From: CALAEC01 sp050692915
GTDB lineage: Bacteria > Actinomycetota > UBA4738 > CALAEC01
Assembly: GCA_050692915.1 (NCBI GenBank)
Contig: JBOGVU010000040.1
Coordinates: forward strand, 1-22,916
Reading direction: 5' to 3'
Length of the DNA stretch: 22,916 nt
Shown here: in pieces, positions 9,401 through 15,559 of the stretch
Position numbering within the stretch: position 1 is the stretch's first letter
How the letters are laid out: the number at the start of each line of letters is the position of its first letter
Made by a program: the position numbers and the translations under genes
Notes under the pieces: generated by a model
What the model saw: only the letters and a program-made list of their open reading frames with translations
The model's database searches: none
What the model was told of the DNA's origin: nothing

Positions 9401-9770
9401 TGCGGAAGAAGATCGACAGCACCACGGTGGGGACCGCGGCGTCCACCCCGCCGACGGTCCGCATGGCCGCCGCAAGGACCGGCTCGGCGATCCGGTACCC
9501 GCCCGCCAGCGACCCGACGGCGCCGCGGAGCTCGATCATGGCCCCGGGGTCCTCGTTCATCAGGTACTCCACCCGCCACTGGTAGTAGGCGGTGTCGAAC
9601 GCCGGGACGGCCCTGGAGGCGTCGGTGATGAACTGCCACCCCATGGCCAGCGCCACGGCCGCCACCACCAGGATCCCCAGCCAGGGACGCCCGGCCAGGG
9701 CCTGGAGCCGCGACGCGGGGGTGCCGGGCGGGGCCGGGGCCTCGGGGGTCTGCAGGTCGGTCGCTCCCAT
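6438..9770 (-). CDS. Fusion of GT-C-like polytopic membrane protein and MFS transporter
   Basis: This is an 1110-residue protein. Residues 1 to about 660 hold many membrane segments, an early loop with AFDTAYYQWR resembling the Asp-containing first loop of GT-C glycosyltransferases, and a soluble stretch (roughly 410-570) before further helices. From about residue 690 a complete MFS transporter follows (RNRNFTFLMGAQWLGQ, then GVLIDRWDRRRLL, the MFS loop 2-3 signature). The start chosen is the ATG at 9770, with a perfect AGGAGG at 9776-9781 spaced by 5 nt. An ATG at 9788 (overlapping the upstream stop) or a GTG at 9794 would add 6 or 8 residues. It is the last gene of a glycosyltransferase/phosphodiesterase operon. 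A lipid-linked sugar transferase joined to its own flippase-like carrier is one inference. The GT-C assignment is tentative; the MFS assignment is firm. Confidence 0.8.
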   Translation of the reverse strand: MGATDLQTPEAPAPPGTPASRLQALAGRPWLGILVVAAVALAMGWQFITDASRAVPAFDTAYYQWRVEYLMNEDPGAMIELRGAVGSLAGGYRIAEPVLAAAMRTVGGVDAAVPTVVLSIFFRILAGAAMAAFAWKHRRNWLLFYIALVATPALFLLQRFFGYMDNFMSLALLGGVLLLMDRMQDSWGARVAATLFMFLAGLSHPTTLVIFLLSMGAVAGYRFLRERSLLAALRSEGMIIVTGTVAVVMTAAFWLGGLWGPRSSFSDAAVPPPADVDYFVNRSLSVLKSLEPFYPLLILVPLTVVGLVYVVVRVIRRREYFAELTVGWTLPLLGMLGFLIGAAYPYFRFFNATLAPELLASLGLFLVIWGATRLRAARSVFTVVAVVAVGFVLATWWSRGLSAWNAGGTWLTPEVRETTAAASAYLRATPGDERALFVVDAQGPAPLPYGSYKNFANAIYGGIAGDQIDDVAIYYGTIEDLEAGRASTFGDEVYDDIAADTAREALPVLEAGGVAVFMPALMNQETTNADFLAACSAEDCVEIGNTGLFLLPEVGGTPVEPEALDAAAARASAARGFAEDPPGPFSGLGGTILSFLRLALLLVVPGWLFYRRLDRRSWPEAMALIPLFSVAAVTTAGIFVVAILRSSFTPLVGWLSWAIAVAVALFWRPPGGLRRRRDRVVAVPARIIDDASELFRNRNFTFLMGAQWLGQMADGLVATALAKLITFGGAAGFDPESARTPREALLVVLLTFLPYTLFSPFVGVLIDRWDRRRLLIGANALRAVVLTAIVVIGLGRLGDPALYVSLLLVLAGTRLLLAIKGASLPAVLGERDLLQGNSISQAGSAVFQLLGAGVAFVASAAVSTPVILVVGVAVYALATGAATMTGSLGYAASVTPLRKEVGRLFRDMFDGFKEVARRAAAGLALTSFLVIRTLLTFTVLATAFISREFVVEQNTSTAIVGAVGALGAVAGFVTAALVRRRVRPIRIVTGALVLGGAGMLAFGGIINLGGISLMAFTVGMSFFLGKVGVDTMMQEALADAFRGRGFSLQDVAYNFSWIIPALVLFLFLTPAVARTLMIGAGVTFLVLAVLIGLWARRVPAAPSEEPARAT

Positions 9771-9784
9771 CCGTTCCTCCTCGC

Positions 9785-11431
9785 TCATCCGCACGGCAGC
9801 CCGTCCAGGACCGCCCCCGGGAATGCCGCCCGGAACAGACGCTCGTCCCGGAGCTCCTCCGGGACGGCCGAAGGATCGGAGGCGTTGTCCGCCGCCGTGT
9901 ACTCCATCAGGAAGTCGGCGATGTCCTCAAGCGTGTGCCCGTTCTCCTGGAGCTCCGGGATGTTGATCCACAGCTGGGTGACCCGGAAGCTCTGGATGAC
10001 GTTCGTGTCGTCGCCGTCCGTGTCGAACGCCGCGTTGATGTCGTTCACCAGGGACGTCTGATCGATCATGAACGCATCGGCGAGATCCGGCGTGGACCCG
10101 TGGTCGGCGGTCAGCGCCATCACCCACTCGCCCCGGCCGACCTCCTCGTCCAGCAGCTCGGTCAGGGCCACGAACTCCTCGGCGCTGGACCGGACCACCG
10201 CCTCCATCTGCGGGGTGGGGAAGCTCCACCGGTGGCCCATCTTGTCGATCTGCTTGTAGTTCGTGAACAGCAGATCGGGGACCTCGTCCTGGCCGAAGCC
10301 CTCCCGCCGGATCACCTCGCGGATCACCCCGGTCTGGTACCGGGCATACGCCGGAGTGTGGAGGATGTCGTCGGGGGTCTCCAGCGGATGATCGAGCCAC
10401 ACGCCGTCGAGCGCGCCGTCCTGGAGGTCGAGACCCCGCACCTCCTCTTCCAGCCCGCCGATCTCGTTGACCCACTCCTCGAATCGGAAGAACTCCAGGT
10501 TCTCGGCCGTGAGGCCCCAGATCCCGATGCGCTGTCCGAGGGCCAGGTCGGCGTCGGCTCCCTCCAGGAAGGAGCCGTGGCCCATCATCCCCAGGGTGGG
10601 CTCGGAGGCGATCAGCCCCACCACCGGCTCGTTGTTCATGGCCCGGTCGAACTCGTCGGCCAGGGTCGGACTCTGCATGTAGCGTGGGCCCGACAAGATC
10701 GGCCCCACCAGGCGGTCGCCGTCCCTGATCCGGAGATCGAGGACCCCGTGGGTCTTCGGATAAGCACCGGTCCCCATGCTGGCGTGCACGGCCGGGGTCA
10801 CCGACGGGGACGATCCCACCGTGGCCTGCTCGAACCACGCGCCGCCAGGGACCAGGCGGGACAGCGGCCGCCAGGCCTGGGGGTACTCGTCGAGCACGTT
10901 CCTCCCGGCCCCGTCCCACACCACCAGCACGATGAGCCTCGGGGGATCCGCGCTCCCCTCGACGGCCTCCTCCAGCGCGCGGCCGTCAGGGGCGTCGAAG
11001 TCGAAGGCGAGGTACCGGGCCAGGGTTGGCGCCAGGTCCGGCATCGTCACCGGGCGATCGATCTCACCCCGGGCCGGGACGTGCCCGGGGCCGTAGAAGA
11101 AGAACGGGACCCGCTGGAGGTAGTTCCAGGGACCGGAGTGCGACCACAGCCCGAAGTAGTGGGGCGGGCGGAGCACGAACTGGATCTCGCCGGACTTCCC
11201 GGTGATGTAGCCGTTGCGGACCCGCTCGAGCTGGGCCGGCGGCAGCCCGCAGGCGATGTCGGCGAACCGCCCCGTGACGACGGCGCCGGGGGACGGGCTC
11301 GGCGAAGTCGGAGACCCCGGACCGCCGGGCGTGGCGCCGTTCGGCGCGGCGTTCGACGTGCACGCCGCAGCGACCACGAGGCACAGGGAAACGAGTCGCT
11401 GCAGGGTCACGGTCGAGCGAGGGTTCGCCAT
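9785..11431 (-). CDS. Permuted alkaline-phosphatase-superfamily lipoprotein, third intact copy
   Basis: This 548-residue protein has a lipobox VAAAC (Cys24) followed by a Pro/Ser/Gly-rich linker to about residue 52. Candidate catalytic residues are His98 (WSHSGPW), Asp173 (VWDGAGRN), Thr212 (SPSVTPAVH), Asp396 and His400 (IDKMGH), and Asp443-His444 (TADHGST). The order, with the His98/VPFFFYGPG/APTLARYL module first, is that of a circular permutant of the phosphodiesterase fold. The only Cys residues in the mature chain besides the lipid anchor are Cys61 (ACGLPPAQL) and Cys547, next to last, suitably placed to join the two ends. The ATG at 11431 is preceded by a possible -10 (TAGACT). It sits between a GT2 glycosyltransferase and a membrane fusion protein, suggesting work on a surface glycan or lipid-linked phosphodiester. 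The substrate is unknown. Confidence 0.86.
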   Translation of the reverse strand: MANPRSTVTLQRLVSLCLVVAAACTSNAAPNGATPGGPGSPTSPSPSPGAVVTGRFADIACGLPPAQLERVRNGYITGKSGEIQFVLRPPHYFGLWSHSGPWNYLQRVPFFFYGPGHVPARGEIDRPVTMPDLAPTLARYLAFDFDAPDGRALEEAVEGSADPPRLIVLVVWDGAGRNVLDEYPQAWRPLSRLVPGGAWFEQATVGSSPSVTPAVHASMGTGAYPKTHGVLDLRIRDGDRLVGPILSGPRYMQSPTLADEFDRAMNNEPVVGLIASEPTLGMMGHGSFLEGADADLALGQRIGIWGLTAENLEFFRFEEWVNEIGGLEEEVRGLDLQDGALDGVWLDHPLETPDDILHTPAYARYQTGVIREVIRREGFGQDEVPDLLFTNYKQIDKMGHRWSFPTPQMEAVVRSSAEEFVALTELLDEEVGRGEWVMALTADHGSTPDLADAFMIDQTSLVNDINAAFDTDGDDTNVIQSFRVTQLWINIPELQENGHTLEDIADFLMEYTAADNASDPSAVPEELRDERLFRAAFPGAVLDGLPCG

Positions 11432-11450
11432 CGAGCAAGCACGGCGGATG

Positions 11451-11456
11451 AGTCTA
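11451..11456 (-). promoter_or_regulatory. Possible internal -10 element
   Basis: TAGACT on the minus strand lies 19 nt before the ATG of the phosphodiesterase-like lipoprotein and overlaps the stop codon of the upstream glycosyltransferase. It may be an internal operon promoter. No clear -35 is visible, and the element falls within coding sequence, so chance is a real possibility. Confidence 0.25.
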
Positions 11457-12674
11457 GTCGATGCCGTCCGGGCTCCCCGTCAGACGCTCCGGGAGCACGC
11501 CGGTCCGGGTCAGCGCGGCCTCCGCCTCGTCGGCGTCGGCGCACCGGAGCGCGGGGGCCTGGGGCTGGTGCTCCGCCAGCGCCGCCGCGAGCGACTCGCC
11601 GGGATCCTCCGACGCGGTCAGCACGACGGTGTAGTGGAACCGCCGGGCCCGCAGCCACGGGTCGGGGTCGGCGAGGGGGCCGGCCGCCTCCACGCCCAGT
11701 ACGCCCAGACCCTCCACGTCGGGGGCCTGCCCCGTGGCCAGGAACGTGATGCGGCCGGACGGATGACGGTCCAGGAGCGCCGCCACCAGCTCCCGGGGTG
11801 CCTCCGGCGCCGTGATCAGGATCCGGACCCAGGCGTCCGCGTCGCGGGCAGCCAAGACCCGGTGGGCGTGCTCCGGCACGCCCGCCTCCGGGCGGGGCGG
11901 CCGGCCGGCGAGGACGTGCCCCCACCGCTCCCGAAGGATCGCGGCGTTCTTCTCCACCAGCGTCGCCGCGGTCCGCTCGTCGAGCCCGCTCGAGCCGAAG
12001 CGGGCATGCACCACCGCCGACCGGGGGTCGTACACGGTGCGCCGCCCTCGCTCCCGGAGTCGGAGCTGGAGGTCGACGTCCTCGCAGTACGCCGGGACGA
12101 AGGCGGGGTCGAACGCGCCGGCGTCGAGGAACTCCGAGCGTCGCAGCAGCAGGCACGCCGCCGATCCGTAGTCGACGTACCGCCGGAACCGGTACGCGGG
12201 ATCCGCGGGCGGTTCCCCGAACCCGTACATGAGCGTGGAGGCGTCCTCGAACAGGAGCCCGCCGGCCTCCTGCACGGTGCGGTCCTCGTTGAGGAACATG
12301 GGGACCGCCGCTCCGACCCGAGGGTCCGACCCCAGGGTCTCGACGAGGGGTTCGAGCCAACCCGGGCCCACCAGGGTATCGGTGTTGAGGAAGAGCACGT
12401 GCTCGCCGCGGGCGCGCTCGGCCCCCCGGTTGGCCGCGGGGCCGAAGCCCTCGTTGCGGTCGTTCTCCAGGACCTCGGCCCCGGTTACCTCGTGACGGAG
12501 GCGGGCCGCCACGTCCTCGGGGGTGGGGTTGTCGACCACGATCACCTCGAACGGCAGCCGGGTGTGCTCCACGACGGCTTCCAGGGCTCGACGGGTGAGC
12601 CTCCATCCGCCGAACGTGACCATGACCACCGAGACCAGGGGGTGGTCGGCCCGGGGGAGCGTGAGGACGGTCAC
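11454..12674 (-). CDS. GT2 family glycosyltransferase (rhamnosyltransferase-like)
   Basis: This 406-residue protein starts with VSVVMVTFGG and VIVVDNPT, the nucleotide-sugar-binding opening of GT-A family 2 enzymes. RNEGFGPAANRG and the metal-binding FLNTDT follow. CEDVDLQLRLRERG (about residues 194-207) is the acceptor/base region of WbbL-like rhamnosyltransferases. The last 130 or so residues form an extra domain I do not recognise, which reads like a degenerate second Rossmann-like unit (VRILITAPEAPRELVAALLD). The GTG start overlaps the stop of the preceding coiled-coil gene (GTGA), so the two are coupled. It is cytoplasmic and probably adds a sugar to a surface polysaccharide or lipid-linked intermediate. 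Donor and acceptor cannot be told from sequence. Confidence 0.88.
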   Translation of the reverse strand: MTVLTLPRADHPLVSVVMVTFGGWRLTRRALEAVVEHTRLPFEVIVVDNPTPEDVAARLRHEVTGAEVLENDRNEGFGPAANRGAERARGEHVLFLNTDTLVGPGWLEPLVETLGSDPRVGAAVPMFLNEDRTVQEAGGLLFEDASTLMYGFGEPPADPAYRFRRYVDYGSAACLLLRRSEFLDAGAFDPAFVPAYCEDVDLQLRLRERGRRTVYDPRSAVVHARFGSSGLDERTAATLVEKNAAILRERWGHVLAGRPPRPEAGVPEHAHRVLAARDADAWVRILITAPEAPRELVAALLDRHPSGRITFLATGQAPDVEGLGVLGVEAAGPLADPDPWLRARRFHYTVVLTASEDPGESLAAALAEHQPQAPALRCADADEAEAALTRTGVLPERLTGSPDGID

Positions 12675-12979
12675 CGCCGGAACAGCGACCGGACGCGCCC
12701 GTAGGCGTTCCGCAGTCCGGTGGTGTAGCGGAACGTCTTCGTGTCGAGGACGCTCTGGAGCTCCGCCTCCTTACCCACCACCTCGCCACGGAGCATGTCG
12801 TTCTCCCGCTCGAGGTCGTGGATGCGGCGCTCGGCCCACGCGCGGTACTCGCGGTGGCGGCGCTCGGCGTCGGCCACCCGGTCGGCCATCGCGGACCGGC
12901 TCGCGGCGGAGCCCCGGACCACGGTCCGGTAGGCCTGGCGGACGGCCTCGAGCTCGTCCTGGGGGGTCCCCTCTCGCAT
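12671..12979 (-). CDS. Short coiled-coil protein preceding a glycosyltransferase
   Basis: The product has 102 residues with the start at 12979, chosen for AGGAGGAGC directly upstream; the frame stays open further upstream, but without a comparable ribosome binding site. Residues about 5-75 are charged and predicted helical with heptad-like spacing (AMADRVADAERRHREYRAW, then IHDLERENDMLRGEVVGKEA). The tail is basic and aromatic (TKTFRYTTGLRNAYGRVR). Similar tails occur after coiled coils in actinobacterial glycosyltransferase and methyltransferase proteins of polysaccharide clusters. A scaffolding or length-measuring role with the coupled GT2 enzyme is inference. No enzymatic motif is visible. 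Confidence 0.75.
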   Translation of the reverse strand: MREGTPQDELEAVRQAYRTVVRGSAASRSAMADRVADAERRHREYRAWAERRIHDLERENDMLRGEVVGKEAELQSVLDTKTFRYTTGLRNAYGRVRSLFRR

Positions 12980-13013
12980 GCTCCTCCTGGACGGTGGGCG
13001 GGCCGGCCGAGGC

Positions 13014-13043
13014 ATCATAGCGGCCCCGGCGCCGGCCTTGACA
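13014..13043 (-). promoter_or_regulatory. Minus-strand promoter of the coiled-coil/GT2/phosphodiesterase operon
   Basis: On the minus strand a -10 TATGAT (13019 to 13014) is preceded 18 nt upstream by TGTCAA (13043 to 13038), a weak -35. The same six bases read as the perfect -35 TTGACA of the opposite, LexA-controlled promoter. The transcript would begin about 30 nt before the ATG at 12979. The two promoters therefore share -35 bases, and polymerase binding should be mutually exclusive. Confidence 0.5.
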
Positions 13044-13084
13044 GCCTCGCCGGCCCGGCGGTACCGTATCGAACACACGTTCGA
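13038..13084 (+). promoter_or_regulatory. SOS promoter with LexA box (DUF6504 gene)
   Basis: The -35 TTGACA (13038-13043), an 18-nt spacer and the -10 TACCGT (13062-13067) are followed at once by a perfect palindromic LexA box, TCGAACACACGTTCGA (13069-13084). The box covers the expected transcription start, so LexA binding should block initiation. The box is identical in all 16 bases to the one before dnaE2. Confidence 0.88.
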
Positions 13085-13098
13085 GTCCGAGGGAAGCC

Positions 13099-13344
13099 GT
13101 GTCCAAACGCTACGACCAGGAGGTGGAGGTCGAGCGGGACGCCGGGATGCCGGCGGCCTTCTCCTGGCGGGGGCGGCGGTGGCTCGTGACGGACGTGATC
13201 GGCCGGTGGCGGATCGAGGGCCGGTGGTGGGCGGAGGGCCGCGACCGGGAGTACTGGCGGGTGGAGGCCAGGGGCGGCGCCGTGTTCGACCTGTACCACG
13301 ACCGCCTGGGCGGCCGGTGGCACCTCGAGCGCGTCTGGGACTGA
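13099..13344 (+). CDS. DUF6504 family protein, LexA-controlled
   Basis: This 81-residue protein contains KRYDQEVEVE, FSWRGRRWLVTDVIGRW and a terminal EYWRVEA...VFDLYHD...WHLERV pattern. These are features of the actinobacterial DUF6504 family, whose genes are often found near dnaE2/imuB-type mutagenesis genes. It is rich in Trp and Arg and probably forms a small beta fold. The GTG start has a GAGGGAAG ribosome site and lies 14 nt after a perfect LexA box. In this window it is about 4.3 kb from dnaE2 rather than beside it, but carries the same operator. Its biochemical function is not known to me; a DNA-damage or translesion role is inferred from regulation and family context. Confidence 0.85.
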   Translation: MSKRYDQEVEVERDAGMPAAFSWRGRRWLVTDVIGRWRIEGRWWAEGRDREYWRVEARGGAVFDLYHDRLGGRWHLERVWD

Positions 13345-13353
13345 CCGACCGTA

Positions 13354-13359
13354 TATCCT
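13354..13359 (+). promoter_or_regulatory. Possible -10 element before coiled-coil/glycosyltransferase genes
   Basis: TATCCT lies in the 45-nt gap after the DUF6504 gene and 30 nt before the next GTG start. No good -35 is visible. If real, the glycosyltransferase genes have their own promoter in addition to SOS read-through. Confidence 0.3.
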
Positions 13360-13389
13360 CGGGGCACAGCAGGCCGAGGAGAAGACACT

Positions 13390-13791
13390 GTGTCCGAGAC
13401 GGAGCGAGCGCGGGACGCCCTCGAGCGGGAGATGTACTGGCTCGGCGGGGAGGACGGAGAGGCCGCCACGAAGGCCCAGCAGGCCCGGGTGGCCGGCGAC
13501 CGCCTCCTCCAGCGGCTCCGCCGGGACGCCGCCCAGGCCGCTCCGTGGGGCGACCCTAGCCTGGCGTCCGGCAGCGGGACCCGCCGGCGGTTCAAGATCG
13601 TCCTCCACCGGATGCTTCGGCCGATCACCCGCCGATACGACCGGTTGGCCGCCGAGCTCGCGGCGGTTCAGGTGATCCTGGCCGACTGCGTGCTCCAGCT
13701 CGAGGCCGAGACGAACCGCCTCCGGGAGGAGCTTGCCAGGCTCACCGAGCCGGCCGAGTCCGCTCCGCGGGGCCGGCGCAGCCGCCCGTGA
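13390..13791 (+). CDS. Coiled-coil protein upstream of GT4 glycosyltransferase
   Basis: This 133-residue protein starts at a GTG with an AGGAGAAG ribosome site. It has a helical, charged N-terminus, then RRFKIVLHRMLRPITRRYD (about 67-85) resembling the basic amphipathic linker found in actinobacterial polysaccharide-cluster proteins. A heptad-rich helix follows (LAAELAAVQVILADCVLQLE to about residue 117) and then a basic tail. Its stop overlaps the start of the GT4 gene (GTGA). It is arranged like the unrelated coiled-coil gene at 12671-12979, which is coupled to the GT2 gene on the other strand. I infer a partner or membrane-tethering role for the glycosyltransferase; no enzyme motif is visible. 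Confidence 0.75.
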   Translation: MSETERARDALEREMYWLGGEDGEAATKAQQARVAGDRLLQRLRRDAAQAAPWGDPSLASGSGTRRRFKIVLHRMLRPITRRYDRLAAELAAVQVILADCVLQLEAETNRLREELARLTEPAESAPRGRRSRP

Positions 13792-14837
13792 GGATCGCCG
13801 TCTGCCATCCGCAGACCCCCTTCGCCAGGGGCGGGGCGGAGATGCACACCGAGAGCCTGGCCCGGGCCCTCCGCGTGGCGGGCCACGAGGCGGACATCCT
13901 GTCGATCCCGTTCAAGTGGTACCCGCCGGCCGAGCTCGTCCACCAGATGGCCATGTGGCGGAGCCTCGATCTCAGTGAGACGCACGGCCAGCCCGTCGAC
14001 ATGGTCATCGCCCTGCGCTTCCCCTCGTACCTCGTCCCCCACGAGCACAAGGTCGTGTGGCTGATCCACCAGCACCGGACCGCGTACGAGCTGTGGGACC
14101 ACCCGGCTTTCGGTGACATCTCCCACCACGACGAGGGAGAGGCCGTCCGGGACCTGATCCACCGGGCCGACCGGATCGCCCTGGGTGAGGCCAAGCGGAT
14201 CTTCACGAACTCGGCGAACGTTCGCGACCGGCTGTGGCAGAGCTTGGGGATGCCCGCGGAGGTCCTCTACCACCGGTCGTCGCTGTGCGAGGCGCTCCTG
14301 GAGATGGAGGCGGCGGCGCCCGGGGACTACGTGCTGTTCCCGAGCCGGCTGGACCCCATCAAGCGGCAGTCGCTGGCCGTGGAGGCCATGCGCCACGTGC
14401 GCCGGGACGTGCGGCTGGTGCTGGTGGGCACGGGCCCCCAGGAAGGGGAGCTGCGCCAGCAGGTCGAACGGGCCGGGCTCGATGGCCGGGTGGAGCTGGC
14501 CGGCCACGTGAGCGAGGAGTATCTGCTGGACCTGTACCGGGGGGCGCTGGCCGTGTACTACGGCCCGTACGACGAGGACTTCGGGTACGTCACCCAGGAG
14601 GCCATGGCCGCCAAGAGGCCGGTGGTGGTCACCAGCGACAGCGGCGGCCCGCTGGAGTTCGTCCGCGACGGGGCCACCGGGTTCGTGGTCGAGCCGAAGC
14701 CGCGGGCCATCGCATCGGCGTTCGACCGCCTGGCCGCCGACCCCGCCGCCGCAGGCGAGCTCGGGGACGAGGGCCGGGCATCGCTGGAGCAGGCCGTGCC
14801 GGACTGGCCCGAGGTCGTGGCCCGGCTCCTGAGCTGA
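13788..14837 (+). CDS. GT4 family glycosyltransferase (GT-B fold)
   Basis: This 349-residue protein starts MRIAVCHPQTPFARGGAEMH, the glycine-rich opening of GT4 enzymes. The C-terminal nucleotide-sugar domain shows VLFPSRLDPIKRQ, LVLVGTGPQEGELRQ and the EX7E motif in DEDFGYVTQEAMAAKRPVV, followed by SDSGGPLEFV. Length and domain order are normal for the family. The GTG start overlaps the stop of the coiled-coil gene. It should act in the cytoplasm or at the membrane face to transfer a sugar from a nucleotide donor to a surface glycan precursor. The neighbour downstream resembles the N-terminal half of a second such enzyme. Confidence 0.9.
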   Translation: MRIAVCHPQTPFARGGAEMHTESLARALRVAGHEADILSIPFKWYPPAELVHQMAMWRSLDLSETHGQPVDMVIALRFPSYLVPHEHKVVWLIHQHRTAYELWDHPAFGDISHHDEGEAVRDLIHRADRIALGEAKRIFTNSANVRDRLWQSLGMPAEVLYHRSSLCEALLEMEAAAPGDYVLFPSRLDPIKRQSLAVEAMRHVRRDVRLVLVGTGPQEGELRQQVERAGLDGRVELAGHVSEEYLLDLYRGALAVYYGPYDEDFGYVTQEAMAAKRPVVVTSDSGGPLEFVRDGATGFVVEPKPRAIASAFDRLAADPAAAGELGDEGRASLEQAVPDWPEVVARLLS

Positions 14838-14853
14838 TGGCGGGGGAAGCCTA

Positions 14854-15549
14854 GTGGCCAGGATCGTGGTGTTCGGGCCCCTCCCTCCGTCCCGATCCTC
14901 GCTGGCCCGGAGCGCCCGGGCCCTGGTCCGGCTCCTGAAGCGCTCCCTCCGGGGGCGGCACCATGTCCGGGGGATGTGGCCGGTGCCCGAGAGCGTCGAG
15001 GTGATGCTGGCCACCGTCGACCTCCCCGTGTACTTCATGGCGAACGCCCCTGAGGAGCGGGAGATCTATCAGCTGTCCATGGAGCACCCCGGGCTGGTGG
15101 TGTTGGAGGACCGCTCGCTGGAGCGGGTTATCCAGGTGCTGGTGCGGGCCCGCGACCCCATCGGGTTCGCCGGGCGGCGCGAGGCCGAGCGGCTGACGGA
15201 GCGGCTGGCCGATCTCGACCCCGACGTGCCGTGGTCCGCCCAGGCCGTGCGTCGGGCCCGGGGCGTGATCGTGCACTCGGAGGAGCACCGCGGCGACCTG
15301 GAGCGGATCGGCTGCCGGACCCCGGTGTACGTGGCCCCGCCGCCCTCGGCCGGCGACCCCACCGGGTACCAGGAGGCCGTGGAGGCCACCCTTCGACTGG
15401 TCCTCGACCCGGCCGAGTGGACGCTCGGACGGTGGGCCGCGTCGCTGGCGGAGGCCGGGGTGGGAGGCGCGGAGTTGCGAGAGGGGTACGGCGTTCGCTA
15501 CGCGGCCGCCCTCGAGGAGATCCGGACCTCTGCCGCGGGCGCTCCCTGA
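14854..15549 (+). CDS. Lone N-terminal (acceptor-side) GT-B domain, glycosyltransferase-like
   Basis: This 231-residue protein starts at a GTG with GGGGGAAG upstream, 16 nt after the GT4 stop. RIVVFGPLPPSRSSLARSA, VYFMANAPEEREIY, HPGLVVLEDRSLE and RARGVIVHSEEH follow the pattern of the N-terminal domain of GT4-type enzymes. In those enzymes the equivalent of VYVAPPPSAG leads into the nucleotide-sugar domain with its EX7E motif. Here that domain is missing, and the chain passes directly to a helical tail of about 75 residues. It may be a decayed enzyme, a regulator of the preceding GT4 protein or an acceptor-binding subunit. The frame is intact and codon use matches its neighbours. Confidence 0.72.
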   Translation: MARIVVFGPLPPSRSSLARSARALVRLLKRSLRGRHHVRGMWPVPESVEVMLATVDLPVYFMANAPEEREIYQLSMEHPGLVVLEDRSLERVIQVLVRARDPIGFAGRREAERLTERLADLDPDVPWSAQAVRRARGVIVHSEEHRGDLERIGCRTPVYVAPPPSAGDPTGYQEAVEATLRLVLDPAEWTLGRWAASLAEAGVGGAELREGYGVRYAAALEEIRTSAAGAP

Positions 15550-15559
15550 CCGGGTCCGC

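Noticed and set aside
9935..11749. A 604-codon plus-strand open frame, and similar long antisense frames elsewhere (for example 13668-15038 and 19752-22076)
   Set aside because: High GC content keeps antisense frames open. These lack motifs and lie opposite well-supported genes.
15550..15559. A rho-independent terminator between the convergent genes
   Set aside because: The gap is 10 bp, and no stem with a T-run is present on either strand.
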